NCBI GenBank assembly: GCA_963728445.1
Contig: CAVSJO010000007.1
Span: 62,001-126,000, forward strand
DNA length: 64,000 bases
Reading direction: 5' to 3'
Origin: CAVSJO01 sp963728445
GTDB taxonomy: Bacteria; Gemmatimonadota; Gemmatimonadetes; Longimicrobiales; RSA9
Made by a program: the position numbers and the translations under genes. A model generated the notes under the pieces. That model did no database searches, was not told the origin of the DNA, and saw nothing but the letters and a program-made list of their open reading frames with translations. Of this stretch, positions 26,221 to 35,866 are shown in pieces. Numbering within the stretch: the stretch's first letter is position 1; the number at the start of each line of letters is the position of its first letter.

Positions 26221-28167
26221 CTACGGCTTCTGCTGGCCGTCGGCCGCGACGGCCGACCACGTGTTGTCCTCCCGGTTCGCGTCCGGCACCATCCGGTTCG
26301 CGTCGATCGTCGCAGCGGTCAGCTTCGACGGCAGCGTCGTCGTGTAGGCGTACGCGCTGCCGCGGTACCAGATCTGGACGGGCAGGTCCACCGTGCGCGA
26401 CTGGCCATTCGCCATGGACAGCGTCAGGTCCACGGGCATGACGGCGCGGTCCTTCGAGACCAGATGCACCGTGGCCTGCCAGTCTCCCGACGGGAGCTGC
26501 TTCTGGTCGACGCCGGCGATGGCCTGGTCCAGCCGGTCGGTGCTGTAGAACCATTCCCGGAAGAACCAGCTCAGGTCCTGCCCCGACACGTCCTCCATGG
26601 TGCGGAAGAAGTCCGCGGGCGTCGGGTGCTTGAACGCCCAGCGGCGGATGTACTCCTGAAACGCCTTGTCGAACGTGTCCGGCCCGAGCACCTGGTCCCG
26701 GAGCAGGTGCAGCACGATCCCGGGCTTGCGGTACCCGACCAGGCCCAGGCCCGCAGGGTTGATGCGGTCCGGCGGCGTCATGAGCGGCTGGTCCATGCCC
26801 ATCGAGGCGCCGCGGTAGTAGGCGCGCAGGTAGCTCTCCCGCGTGTTCGAGCCCGGGTAGCGTCGGTCGTTCGCCCACGTGTCGATGAACGTGTTGAAGC
26901 CCTCGTCCATCCACGCAAACCGGCGCTCGTTCGAGCCCACAAGCATGGGGAACCACTCGTGCCCGTGCTCGTGTGCGATGGTCGTGAACGTGCCGTGCTC
27001 ACCGCCCCGGCCGCTCACGAACACGATCATCGGGTACTCCATGCCGCCCACGGGCCCCGCGACGCTCGTCGCGTGCGGCCACGGATACGGGTACCAGCGA
27101 TTCGAGAACTCGTCGATGGAGAAGCAGGTCATGTCCGCCGCCGTCGTCCACGACGTGTCCTTCGGCTGGTAGAACGCCGAGCAGCGCACGCCCGAAGCGC
27201 TCGCCATCGCGTCCCACCGGAAGTTCGGCGAGCCCGCCCACGCGAAGTCGTGCACGCTGTCCGCGTGGAACTTCCACGTCATCGTTCCGCTCATCGACGG
27301 GCGCGTCGACGGCTTGCCGACCTCGTCGGGACCGATGATCTGGACCTGCGTCGTCGACTTCTCCGCCTTCGCGAGGCGCTGACGCTCCGTGGACGTCAGC
27401 ACCTCGTCCGGGTTCTGCAGCGTCCCCGTCGCCGCGATCACGTATCCGGACGGGACCGTCAGCGCCACGTCGAAGCTGCCGTACTCCAGGTAGAACTCGC
27501 CCTGCCCGAGGTACGGGTCCGTGTTCCAGCCGTGCACGTCGTCGTACACGAAGACACGCGGGTACCACTGCGCCATCTCGTACAGCGAGCCCTGGCGCGC
27601 CATCCGGTCGGAGCCGTGCTCCGGCACGGGGAACGACCAGCCGATCTGGACCGTCGTGCTCGCGCCCGGCGCCAGCGGCTCCGGCAGGTCCACCCGCATG
27701 CGCGTGTCGTTCACGTACGGCTTCAGCGTCTGCCCGCCCGACTTCACGTAGCTCAGCGTCATGCCCCCCTGGAACCCGCCCCCAGCGAAGCGCGCGTTCT
27801 CCGGGTTCAGATCCGAGCCCAGGCTCTCCGGCCGGTAGATGTTCTGGTCGAGCTGGAACCAGATCCAGCGCAGCGTGTCCGGCGAGTTGTTCGTGTACGT
27901 CACCGTCTCGTCGCCGCTCAGCGACGTCTGCGCCGTGTCCAGCTTCGCCTGGATCGCGTAGTCCACCTTCTGCTGCCAGTACTGCGGCCCCGGCATTCCG
28001 GACGCCGAGCGGTACTGGTTCGGCGCCGGCAGGTCCAGGCGCCGGAACACGGACGTGTCCCCGTTCACGAGCGGCGCCTCCTCCTGTGCCCGCAGCGCCG
28101 GGGCCGCCGCCGCCGATAGCGCCAGAACGGTCCCGAGCAGAGTCGCCGCTCTCACACTGAATCTCAT
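26221..28167 (-). CDS. M1 family metallopeptidase
   Basis: This 648-residue secreted zinc aminopeptidase has a signal peptide ending in ALRAQ. The zinc site is HEHGH with the third ligand Glu in the following DEGFNTF segment, and a GGMEYP segment replaces the GAMEN exopeptidase motif. Catalytic residues are intact. It probably trims N-terminal residues from peptides in the periplasm or outside. The ATG at 28167 has GAGGTGA upstream. A GTG two codons earlier is possible. A promoter-like TATAAG box lies about 110 bases upstream. Confidence 0.9.
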   Translation of the reverse strand: MRFSVRAATLLGTVLALSAAAAPALRAQEEAPLVNGDTSVFRRLDLPAPNQYRSASGMPGPQYWQQKVDYAIQAKLDTAQTSLSGDETVTYTNNSPDTLRWIWFQLDQNIYRPESLGSDLNPENARFAGGGFQGGMTLSYVKSGGQTLKPYVNDTRMRVDLPEPLAPGASTTVQIGWSFPVPEHGSDRMARQGSLYEMAQWYPRVFVYDDVHGWNTDPYLGQGEFYLEYGSFDVALTVPSGYVIAATGTLQNPDEVLTSTERQRLAKAEKSTTQVQIIGPDEVGKPSTRPSMSGTMTWKFHADSVHDFAWAGSPNFRWDAMASASGVRCSAFYQPKDTSWTTAADMTCFSIDEFSNRWYPYPWPHATSVAGPVGGMEYPMIVFVSGRGGEHGTFTTIAHEHGHEWFPMLVGSNERRFAWMDEGFNTFIDTWANDRRYPGSNTRESYLRAYYRGASMGMDQPLMTPPDRINPAGLGLVGYRKPGIVLHLLRDQVLGPDTFDKAFQEYIRRWAFKHPTPADFFRTMEDVSGQDLSWFFREWFYSTDRLDQAIAGVDQKQLPSGDWQATVHLVSKDRAVMPVDLTLSMANGQSRTVDLPVQIWYRGSAYAYTTTLPSKLTAATIDANRMVPDANREDNTWSAVAADGQQKP

Positions 28168-28276
28168 CTTCACATCACCTCGCCTTGGGAGTCGCAGGTC
28201 CGCCGCACGTGCCGAGCGAGCCGCGCGCTTCCGTCGCCCGGCCGTTCCGATCGAACGATCGTACGGCAGCCGAAGG

Positions 28277-28305
28277 CTTATAGGAAAACGGGAAGCGGGA
28301 GTTCC
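28277..28305 (-). promoter_or_regulatory. Candidate promoter of the M1 peptidase gene
   Basis: On the minus strand TATAAG (28282-28277) is a good -10 hexamer, rare in such GC-rich DNA. GGAACT stands 17 bases upstream in the -35 position, unlike the housekeeping TTGACA. This leaves a leader of about 105 bases before the ATG. It is a candidate only. Confidence 0.35.
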
Positions 28306-28315
28306 AGCCGAGGGG

Positions 28316-28382
28316 CACGAACTGCGGCGGGGGCACGAACGGCGGCGGGCACGAACTGCGGCACACGCACACGAACTGCGGC
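28316..28382. repeat. Four degenerate direct repeats CACGAACTGCGGC
   Basis: Copies start at 28316, 28334, 28350 and 28370. Three are identical and one has G for T. They are spaced 16-20 bases apart, and the later two are followed by CACACGCAC. They lie in the 446-base gap between the M1 and GH18 genes. I see no gene in this gap. It also holds the 14-base repeats at 28516. Confidence 0.85.
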
Positions 28383-28515
28383 ACACGCACACGCACTCTC
28401 ACAGGGGTAGGTCCCGGCTCGGAGGCCAGGCGCGGAGCCGGCGCGGCGATCCCGGTCCCTTCCGGGGATGTGAGGACCCACCGAAAGGGAGTCCGCCCGC
28501 GCCCCGGTGCGTGTG

Positions 28516-28557
28516 CCTGTGCGTGGATGCCTGTGCGAGGATGCCTGCGCGTGGATG
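28516..28557. repeat. Three tandem 14-base repeats
   Basis: Three consecutive units of CCTGTGCGTGGATG follow each other with one base change each in the second and third. They are noncoding, 57 bases beyond the stop of the GH18 gene. Confidence 0.85.
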
Positions 28558-28613
28558 CGGGCCCGGTGGGCGTGGGAGCAGGAGGCCCCCCGATCCGGCG
28601 CCTCCGGGCCCCC

Positions 28614-29696
28614 CTACTTCACGTACTGCCACATCGCCTGGTCCTCGGGGCCCAGCACCCAGACGGAGTAGCCCCGCAGGCCGCGCCGCCGGACGACGTC
28701 CAGCTTCGCCCTGAAGGAGCGGGCGTCCTCGAGGAAGATCCACTCCCATACGCCTTCGTTCGGATAGAACGCGAACGGCACCGAGTACGCGTCGCTCCAC
28801 TGGATGCTCGCGCCGTGGCGCTCGACGAGTGCCTTCGCCCATTCGTAGGTGAGGGACTCGGAGTAGGACCGGGCGGACTCGGGCTCGATGCGGTCCTCCT
28901 GACTGGTGAACCAGCGCATGGCGCCCGTGGGGATGCCGAGGGACAGCTTCTCGGCCGGTACGAAGCGGAGGAAATAGTCGACGTTGGCTTCGACCCACGG
29001 CAGCGCCGCCGAGGGGCCCGGCGGTGTCCGGCGCGTGTGCTCGGAATACGTCATGAGGCTGATGAAGTCGCCCGCGTCCGCGAGCGCCTTCAGGTCGTAA
29101 CCGGCGCGCCAGTTCTCGAAGATCCAGCGGTGGTAGGGCGTGCTGCCGGCGAGGTCGTCGGTGCGATGCACGACGGCCACGCTGATCTTCCGCCTCTGCC
29201 GATGCAGCGCATCGGCGGCCAGCCGGTAGAAGCGCGTGAACGCCTCGCGGTCCTGCATGGCGAGGTCCTCGAAGTCGACCTGCATGCCGGCGTAATCGCC
29301 GCGGCGGCAGAGCTCGACCATCGCCTCGACGGTGCGGCGCACCGCCGCCGTGTCGGAGAGCAGCACGTGGAGCCGGCGCTGGTCGAAGCCCCGGTTCACG
29401 ACGAGCGGCATGACAGGCACGCCATGGTCCGCCGCAAGCTTCCTCACGCGTGGGTCCAGCTCGCCCCAGACGACGCCGGCCGAGTCCACGTTGAAGACGG
29501 AAGGAGCCAGCACGTCGATGCTGTCGATGTGCTTCAGCAGGTCCTCGTAGGAATCCTGCCGGTCGACGTAATAGAAGAGGGCTTCCGGGCGCGACTGCGC
29601 GGCCGGACGTCCGCCCTGCGCCACTCCGGGTGCGGGCCGGACGCACGCGGACGCCGCGAGCAGCGCCACCGCCAGGGCCGTGGTCGAACGGGACAT
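28614..29696 (-). CDS. Glycoside hydrolase family 18 lipoprotein
   Basis: This 360-residue protein has a lipobox-type signal (LLAASAC) and a GH18 TIM barrel of the YaaH/SleL kind. The catalytic strand reads YAGMQVDFEDL, where the terminal acid of the DxxDxDxE motif is kept. Members cut chitin-like or peptidoglycan N-acetylglucosamine linkages, so a cell-wall or chitin-fragment role is likely. The ATG at 29696 has GGAGG six bases upstream, which excludes a longer frame through the hexamer tract. It lies 82 bases after the RND pump gene on the same strand. Confidence 0.85.
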   Translation of the reverse strand: MSRSTTALAVALLAASACVRPAPGVAQGGRPAAQSRPEALFYYVDRQDSYEDLLKHIDSIDVLAPSVFNVDSAGVVWGELDPRVRKLAADHGVPVMPLVVNRGFDQRRLHVLLSDTAAVRRTVEAMVELCRRGDYAGMQVDFEDLAMQDREAFTRFYRLAADALHRQRRKISVAVVHRTDDLAGSTPYHRWIFENWRAGYDLKALADAGDFISLMTYSEHTRRTPPGPSAALPWVEANVDYFLRFVPAEKLSLGIPTGAMRWFTSQEDRIEPESARSYSESLTYEWAKALVERHGASIQWSDAYSVPFAFYPNEGVWEWIFLEDARSFRAKLDVVRRRGLRGYSVWVLGPEDQAMWQYVK

Positions 29697-29766
29697 CGTC
29701 GTCCTCCGATGGAAGTTTCGGTCGTCGACCCGAATCCTAACCTGCCCGCCCCGCCCCCGCGACGTC

Positions 29767-29808
29767 CTCAGCCTAAGCCTAAGCCTTAGCCTCAGCCTCA
29801 GCCCCAGC
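29767..29808 (-). repeat. Degenerate hexamer tract at the 3' end of the RND gene
   Basis: Seven CTCAGC-type units occur, three of them changed to CTAAGC or CTTAGC and one to CCCAGC. Read on the minus strand they encode the last residues of the RND pump (alternating Ala with Glu or Lys), and one altered unit supplies the TAG stop. The tract continues two units past that stop. Confidence 0.9.
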
Positions 29809-32800
29809 CGCCTTCTCCGTGCGCGCGACCCTGCGCAGTTTCCGTAGCGCCCATTCCCGCCACTCATCCAGGATCTCGTAGAACGTCGGGATCGCGATGA
29901 GCGTGAGCAGCGTCGACGTCAGAACGCCGCCGATGACCGCTCGCCCCAGCGGAGCGCGGAAGTCTGCGCCCTCGCCCGCCCCGATGGCCACGGGCAGCAT
30001 GCCGGCGATGAGGGCGAAGGTCGTCATCAGGATCGGGCGCAGCCGGATCCTGCCCGCCTGGATGAGGGCGTCACGGCGACTCAGCCCCTGCTCACGGCCC
30101 CACTTCGCGAAGTCGATGAGCAGGATCGCGTTCTTCGCCACGATGCCCATGAGCAGGATCACGCCGATGAGGCTCATCAGGTTCACCGTGTCGCCCGTGA
30201 TGATGAGGGCGAGAACGACGCCGATGAGGGAGAGCGGCAGGGACATCATGATGGCGATGGGGTCGAGGAAGCTCCCGAACTGCACCACGAGGATGAGGTA
30301 CATGAGGAGCACGGCCACGCCCAGCGCCTTGAAGATGTTGGTGAAGACCTCCACCTGGCTCTCCACGTCGCCGCCCATGGTGATGCGGTAGCCCGGCGGC
30401 AGGTGGAGCTGGTTCAGGCGCGACTGGATGCCGGCGGTGACCTCGCCCAGAGAGCGGCCGGACGTGTTCGCCTGGACGTCGACCACGCGCTCCCGGTCGA
30501 GGTGGTCGATCTGCGCGGGGCCGATGCCCTGCTTGATGTCCGCCACCTGTCCCAGCGGGATGAGGGCCGGTGAGGCCTGCCCTGGTGTCTGCACGATGAG
30601 AGGCAGACTGGCGAGGTCCGCGGGGCGACGCCGCGCCTCGGGCACGAGGCGCACCTCGACGTCCCGTGTCTCGCCCGTGGGATCGACCCAGTCGCCGGCG
30701 TCGACGCCGGCGAAGGCAACGCGCAGCGCCTGGCCGATCTGCGCGGCCGTCAGCCCGAGATCGGACGCGAGTCCCCGGTCCAGGTTGATCTCCAGCTCCG
30801 GCTTCTGCCCGCGGGTCGAGAGGCCGACGTCCACGGCTCCCTGCACCTGCCGCACGAGGGTCTCGGCCGAGTCGGCGATCTGGGCGAGCGTGTTGGCGTC
30901 CGTGCCTCGGATCTCGACCTGGATGGCCTTCCGGCCCCCGCCCATGCTGCTGGTGAAGATGGCGTAGTCGGCGCCCGCGATGCGGCTCATGCGCTCGCGC
31001 AGCGTCTGCGCGAAGTCCGTCGCGCTCAGGTGCCGCTCGTCCTTCGGGACCATGCGGATGTAGAGGGTTCCCTGGTCCACGGCCCCCGACGCGCCGCCGA
31101 TCGTGACGAAGGTGTAGGCCACTTCCGGGTACGAGCGGGCGAGTCGCGCGGCCTCCTCGGCCTTGATGCGCGTGTAGTCCAGGTTGGACCCGGGCGGGGT
31201 CTCGAGCTGCACGGTGAGCTCGCTTCGGTCGCTGTCCGGCAGGAAGCCGACGCCGCCGATCGCGGCCTGGAGCGCGAGCGCGCCGACGAAGGTGCCCGTG
31301 GCGATGAGCACCATGGCGATTCGGTGGTCCAGCGCCCAGGCGATGACCTTCTGGTAGTTGTCCGCCTGCCTGTCGAACCAGTCGTTGAAGCGCTCGAGCT
31401 GGCGTGCGATCCAGTTCCGGTGCTCGCCCTTCTCGAGCTGGGGATCGGCCCAGTACGCCGAGAGCATCGGGTCGAGGGAGAACGACACGAACAGCGAGAC
31501 CAGCACGGCGGACGCGATGGTCAGGGCGAAGGGCTGGAACCACTGACCCGCGACGCCGTACATGAAGCCCACCGGCACGAACACGGCGATGATCGAGAAC
31601 GTCGTCGCCGAGACGGCGAGCCCGATCTCGTCCGTCGCCTCCTTGGACGCCTCGAAGTGGTCCTTCCCCATCTCGATGTGCCGGACGATGTTCTCCCGCA
31701 CCACGATGGCGTCGTCGATCAGGATCCCGATCGCCAGCGACAGCCCGAGCAGCGACATCGTGTTCAGCGTGAAGCCCATGATCAGGACGGCCACGAATGC
31801 GGCGAGCACGCTGATGGGCAGCGCGAGGCCGGTGATCACCGTCGACCGCCACGAGTTCAGGAAGAGGAAGACGACGAGCACCGTGAGCAGCGCGCCCTCG
31901 AGAAGTGCCTCCTGCACGTTGCGGACGGAGTGCTCGACGGTCTGCCCGGAGTTCTGGATGACGTCGAGCGTCGTCCCCTCGGGCAGCTGCTTCTGGATGG
32001 CCTGGACCCGGTTGAGGATCTCCCCGGCGACCTCCGTCGTGCTGTACCCCTTCGACTTCAGGATCTCGATGCCGACGGCCTCCTTGCCGTTGTAGAGGGC
32101 GAGCGTGCGGGCCTCCTCGGTGGCATCCCTGACGTCGGCGACGTCGCCGAGCCGCACGACGTGACCGTCCCGCTCCGCGATCACGAGCTGCGAGAACTGC
32201 TGCGGTCCCTCGAGACGGCCGCGCAGCCGGATCGTGCGCTCGTTCAGGTCGCCGGTCACGCGGCCGACGGGCGCGGCCAGGTTCTCCTGCTGCAGCGCCT
32301 GGACGACCTGACCCACGCTGACGCCCGCGGACTGAAGCGCGGCGGGACGCAGGAGCACGGAGAGCTCCCGCTCGACGTCGCCGGAGGTGCGCACGTCCGC
32401 AACGCCCGAGATGGACTTCAGCTCCTTCGTGATCCCGGGATCGGCCAGCCGGGAGAGCTCCGGCACCGTCTGACGGCTCGACGAAAGGGCGAGGGCGACG
32501 ATCGGGAACTCGGACGGATCGAAGCGCGACAGCACCGGCTCCTTCATCTCCGGCGGCAGGTCCGAGCGGATCGACGAGATCTTGTCCCGGATGTCCTGGG
32601 ACGCGACCTGCGGGTCCTTCTCGAACTGGAAGAAGACGATGATCTGGGCGAAGCCGTCCATCGAGGACGACTGGATCTTGTCCACACCGCTGATCCCGGC
32701 GATCGCCTCCTCGATGGGGTCCGTGACCTCCCGCTCGACGCCCTCCGGGGACGCGCCCGGATAGACGACGGTCACCGAGACGACCGGCTGCTGGACGTCG

Positions 32801-32913
32801 GGGTACTCGTCCGTCTGAAGAGAGAAGAGGGCGAAGACGCCGAAGACCACCAGCGCGAGCATGCTGACGATGGTGATGATCGGCCGCTGGATGCTGAAAT
32901 CGGATATGAACAT
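29779..32913 (-). CDS. RND efflux pump, inner-membrane subunit (AcrB type)
   Basis: This 1044-residue proton-driven pump forms a trimer that exports hydrophobic drugs through an adaptor and an outer-membrane channel. It starts with the family opening MFISDFSIQRP, has twelve helices, two large periplasmic domains and the proton-relay Asp-Asp pair in GILIDDAIVVREN of helix 4. Length is standard for HAE1 pumps. It is the last gene of a tetR-tolC-adaptor-pump operon, starting ten bases after the adaptor stop. The extreme C-terminus and stop are made by the hexamer tract. Confidence 0.95.
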   Translation of the reverse strand: MFISDFSIQRPIITIVSMLALVVFGVFALFSLQTDEYPDVQQPVVSVTVVYPGASPEGVEREVTDPIEEAIAGISGVDKIQSSSMDGFAQIIVFFQFEKDPQVASQDIRDKISSIRSDLPPEMKEPVLSRFDPSEFPIVALALSSSRQTVPELSRLADPGITKELKSISGVADVRTSGDVERELSVLLRPAALQSAGVSVGQVVQALQQENLAAPVGRVTGDLNERTIRLRGRLEGPQQFSQLVIAERDGHVVRLGDVADVRDATEEARTLALYNGKEAVGIEILKSKGYSTTEVAGEILNRVQAIQKQLPEGTTLDVIQNSGQTVEHSVRNVQEALLEGALLTVLVVFLFLNSWRSTVITGLALPISVLAAFVAVLIMGFTLNTMSLLGLSLAIGILIDDAIVVRENIVRHIEMGKDHFEASKEATDEIGLAVSATTFSIIAVFVPVGFMYGVAGQWFQPFALTIASAVLVSLFVSFSLDPMLSAYWADPQLEKGEHRNWIARQLERFNDWFDRQADNYQKVIAWALDHRIAMVLIATGTFVGALALQAAIGGVGFLPDSDRSELTVQLETPPGSNLDYTRIKAEEAARLARSYPEVAYTFVTIGGASGAVDQGTLYIRMVPKDERHLSATDFAQTLRERMSRIAGADYAIFTSSMGGGRKAIQVEIRGTDANTLAQIADSAETLVRQVQGAVDVGLSTRGQKPELEINLDRGLASDLGLTAAQIGQALRVAFAGVDAGDWVDPTGETRDVEVRLVPEARRRPADLASLPLIVQTPGQASPALIPLGQVADIKQGIGPAQIDHLDRERVVDVQANTSGRSLGEVTAGIQSRLNQLHLPPGYRITMGGDVESQVEVFTNIFKALGVAVLLMYLILVVQFGSFLDPIAIMMSLPLSLIGVVLALIITGDTVNLMSLIGVILLMGIVAKNAILLIDFAKWGREQGLSRRDALIQAGRIRLRPILMTTFALIAGMLPVAIGAGEGADFRAPLGRAVIGGVLTSTLLTLIAIPTFYEILDEWREWALRKLRRVARTEKAAGAEAEAKA

Positions 32914-32923
32914 GTCCGGTCCC

Positions 32924-34123
32924 CTACGACTGGGTTGTCGTACCGGTCGTGGCGGCGGCGGAGTCGCCGGCCGCCGGGATCTCCGCGGCGCTCTGGACCC
33001 GGACGGTCGTGCCCGGCGTCACGCCCTGGGCCGCGCCCAGCAACAGCGTGTCACCCGCGGAAACGCCCGCCGTCACGATGACCATCTCCCGTCGCGCGTC
33101 CCGCAGGCCGAGCTGCACCGGCACCCGGTCGGCCGTGCCGTTCTCGAGCCGCATCACCGCCGGCGGTCCGCCCGTCCCGGTCAGGGCGCTCTCCGGGATC
33201 GCCAGTCCGGTCGCGCTCTGCGTCTGCACGCGGCCCTCGGCGAACAGTCCGCCGACCAGGTCGCCCTCGGTGTTCGGCAGCGACACCACGATGTCCACCT
33301 GCCGGGTTGCCGGGTCGGCCACGGGCGCGATCCTGCGGATCCTCCCCTGGAAGCTGCGGCCCTCGTATCCGCGCACCTCGAAGGACACCGTCTGCCCGAC
33401 GGAGAGGCCGCTCAGTGCCTGTGCCGGGACGGACGCGTCCAGGCGCATGCTCGTCGGGTCGACGACGGTGAAGAGGGCGCCGCCCACCTGCACGACGTCA
33501 CCCGCATCCACCGATCGGTCTGCGACGACGCCGGTCATCGGCGCGCGGATGACCGTCTGGTCGAGCTGCTTCTTCGCCAGCGCCAGGCGCGAGCGCGCGT
33601 CCGCCAGTTGCGACTCCGCCGCCGCGGCCTGCGTCCGGGCCGCCTCGAGGTCCGCTTCCGCGATGGCGCCCGCCTGTTCCAGACGCTGCGAGCGCTCCAG
33701 GTTGCGCTGCGCCGTGGTCGCCGCCTGCTGCGCCGACGCGACCTGGGCCCGGGCCGAGAGGTACGAGTCCCGGATCGCCGTGTCGTCGATCCGCGCCATG
33801 ACCTGCCCCTCCCGGACCTGCTCGCCCGTCTCCGCGGACGTCGAGACGATCGGGCCGCTCACCTGCGCCCGCACCTGCGCTCGCCGCTCGGGCGTGAGCG
33901 TCCCCGAGACCACGGGTCCGCTCGTCAATGTCGTCGGTTCGACCACGTAGACGTTCTCCGGGCCGACGACCACCGCCTCCGTCCCCGACGGCTCCCCCGA
34001 CCCCGACTCCGGTCCCCCGCACCCCGCCACCAGCAGCGCGGCCGATGCGAGGATTGCGGCGCGACAGGCGCCGCGCGTCCGCCGCCGGCGCACCGCCGGC
34101 GCCCCGTTCATGGTCCCGTTCAT
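32924..34123 (-). CDS. RND efflux periplasmic adaptor (membrane fusion protein)
   Basis: This 399-residue lipoprotein (lipobox LLVAGC) links the pump to the outer-membrane channel. The layout is the usual one: barrel-sandwich half (QVSGPIVSTSAETGEQVREGQVMARID), a long coiled-coil hairpin rich in Ala, Gln and Glu (residues about 125-195), the second sandwich half (VIRAPMTGVVADRSVDAGDVV) and beta-barrel domains. Its ATG directly abuts the TolC stop, TAG next to ATG with no base between. A second ATG four codons in is also possible. Confidence 0.93.
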   Translation of the reverse strand: MNGTMNGAPAVRRRRTRGACRAAILASAALLVAGCGGPESGSGEPSGTEAVVVGPENVYVVEPTTLTSGPVVSGTLTPERRAQVRAQVSGPIVSTSAETGEQVREGQVMARIDDTAIRDSYLSARAQVASAQQAATTAQRNLERSQRLEQAGAIAEADLEAARTQAAAAESQLADARSRLALAKKQLDQTVIRAPMTGVVADRSVDAGDVVQVGGALFTVVDPTSMRLDASVPAQALSGLSVGQTVSFEVRGYEGRSFQGRIRRIAPVADPATRQVDIVVSLPNTEGDLVGGLFAEGRVQTQSATGLAIPESALTGTGGPPAVMRLENGTADRVPVQLGLRDARREMVIVTAGVSAGDTLLLGAAQGVTPGTTVRVQSAAEIPAAGDSAAATTGTTTQS

Positions 34124-35866
34124 CTACCTGTCGGCCCCCGTGCCGTTGGTCTGTGTTCCCGTGCTGGTCGCCGATGTTCCGCTGCTGCCGGCCCCCGCCT
34201 GTGATCCCGTCTGTCCCTGCCCCGCCACCGATCCGCCCGACTGGCCGGACGATGCGCCCGTGCCGCCCAGCGGCAGGTACGGCAGGAGCGCGATCCGCGC
34301 CCGGGCTACCTGGAGGTCCCGCGCTGCCGCCGCCCGGTTCGCCTCCGCCTGGCTCAGCATCAGCCGCGAATCCGCCAGCTCGAGCTGCGTCGAGATTCCC
34401 TCGCTGAAGCGGATCTCCGCGATCTGGTACGCCTTCGTCGCCTGCTCGACCGTCTGTGCGCTCGCCTCCCACGTTGCGCGGGCCGACTCGAGAGCGTCCC
34501 GCGCGCTGCGGGTGTCCAGCTGCGCCAGCTCCCGCGTCTGCTTCAGACGGGCCTGCGCCTCGTCCAGGTTCGCCTGGGCGATCATCTGGTCTCCCACGAT
34601 CCTGCCGCCGGAAAAGATTGGCAGCTGGACGCTCACCCCCACCGTCCAGTTCGTTCTGAACTCGTTCCAGTTCGGCAGACCGGCGTTCGGGTACGCCACC
34701 CGCGAGTATTGACTGCTCACCTGCAACGTCGGGAGCCGCTCTCGGTTCGCCGCCCGCAGCCGGGCCTTCTGGATCGTCACCGTCTGGGCAGCCTGCTTCA
34801 CCGGCGCCCGGGACTCCGCGAGCGTGTCCGCGTCCACCGGCGGCAGCCCGGCCAGCTTCGCGACCGACCCCGGCAGCGACGGCATCGAGTCTCCCAGCGG
34901 GGAGACGAGATCCATGGGCGCGTCGAGGGGAATGTCCAGGAGCTGCTTCAGACGCAGGTGCGCCAGGTCCCGCTGGGACCGCCGCTGAATCACAGTCGGC
35001 TCCAGATTCTTCGCCGAGACCTGCGCCCGCAGCAGCTCGAACTCCGGCTTCTGCCCGACCTGCGTCGCCAGCCGCGTCTGCGACAGCGTCGTCCGCGCCT
35101 GCTCCAGCGATTGCTGCGAGATCGACAGCAGCCGGTCGCTCAGCAGGGCGTCGTAATAGGCCTGCGCCACGTCCAGCGCGACCTGCGCCTTCTGCGCGTT
35201 CAGCGCGACCTCCGCCTGCTCCCGCGCCGCGCTCGCCGCCGACAATCCCGCCCAGAGCTGGCCGCCGTCCCATAGCGTCATCGATCCCTGGAGACCGAGC
35301 GTGTACTGGTTCAGCCGGCCGAACGGCAGGTTCCGGAATGCGCTGAACGGGTTCGCCGTCGTCGCGCACTGAACCGCCTTCTCCAGCGAGTCGAGCCGGG
35401 CTTCCGTCGACAGTCCCGGCGCCGGCTCGAAGTAGTCGGCACAGTCCGCCGGCCGCGTCGGCCCCGTCGTCGTGTCCGGCGTGCTCTGCAGCGACGAGAA
35501 CTCCGTCGCCAGCGTACGCGTGTATCCCAGATTCGCGCTCAGGTGCGGGAGCAGCTGTGACCGAGCCTGCCATTCCTGACCCTTCAGCCGCTTCACCCCC
35601 GCAGCCGCGACCTGGACCGTCTCGCTCGAATTCTCCGCCATCTGCAGCGCGGAGAACAGCGTGAGCGGCACCGTGTCGCGCGCCGTCCCGGATCCGGGAA
35701 CGATCGGGGCGACGTCGCTCCGAACCTCCGGCGCACGCGGCGCGGATCCGTCGCCCTCCCCTCGCGACGCCGGGATCACCGCCGGACCCTGCGCCGCCAG
35801 GGGACCCGCCCATGCCCACACCACCGCTGCGACGGCCGCCAGCCGCCGCGTCCTCGCTCGAGTCAT
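34124..35866 (-). CDS. TolC family outer-membrane efflux protein
   Basis: This 580-residue outer-membrane channel has a signal peptide ending in GPLAAQ and two repeats of the long helical and strand architecture (segments such as LNAQKAQVALDVAQAYYDALL and RDALESARATWEASAQTVEQA). It forms the exit duct for the adjacent RND pump. The C-terminal 60 residues are Gly/Ser/Thr/Gln low complexity. The ATG overlaps the TetR stop as ATGA, so it is translationally coupled to the regulator. Confidence 0.92.
   Translation of the reverse strand: MTRARTRRLAAVAAVVWAWAGPLAAQGPAVIPASRGEGDGSAPRAPEVRSDVAPIVPGSGTARDTVPLTLFSALQMAENSSETVQVAAAGVKRLKGQEWQARSQLLPHLSANLGYTRTLATEFSSLQSTPDTTTGPTRPADCADYFEPAPGLSTEARLDSLEKAVQCATTANPFSAFRNLPFGRLNQYTLGLQGSMTLWDGGQLWAGLSAASAAREQAEVALNAQKAQVALDVAQAYYDALLSDRLLSISQQSLEQARTTLSQTRLATQVGQKPEFELLRAQVSAKNLEPTVIQRRSQRDLAHLRLKQLLDIPLDAPMDLVSPLGDSMPSLPGSVAKLAGLPPVDADTLAESRAPVKQAAQTVTIQKARLRAANRERLPTLQVSSQYSRVAYPNAGLPNWNEFRTNWTVGVSVQLPIFSGGRIVGDQMIAQANLDEAQARLKQTRELAQLDTRSARDALESARATWEASAQTVEQATKAYQIAEIRFSEGISTQLELADSRLMLSQAEANRAAAARDLQVARARIALLPYLPLGGTGASSGQSGGSVAGQGQTGSQAGAGSSGTSATSTGTQTNGTGADR

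Noticed and set aside
22977..26956. Long open frames antisense to, or overlapping, the peptidase and permease genes
   Set aside because: In DNA of about 70% GC, shadow frames stay open for hundreds of codons. These encode Arg/Ala/Pro/His-rich text with no domains, while the opposite or neighbouring frame carries clear family motifs.
29697..29867. Extended N-terminus of the GH18 protein running through the hexamer tract
   Set aside because: The downstream ATG at 29696 has a GGAGG site and starts a proper lipoprotein signal. The extension is Arg-rich and antisense-like.
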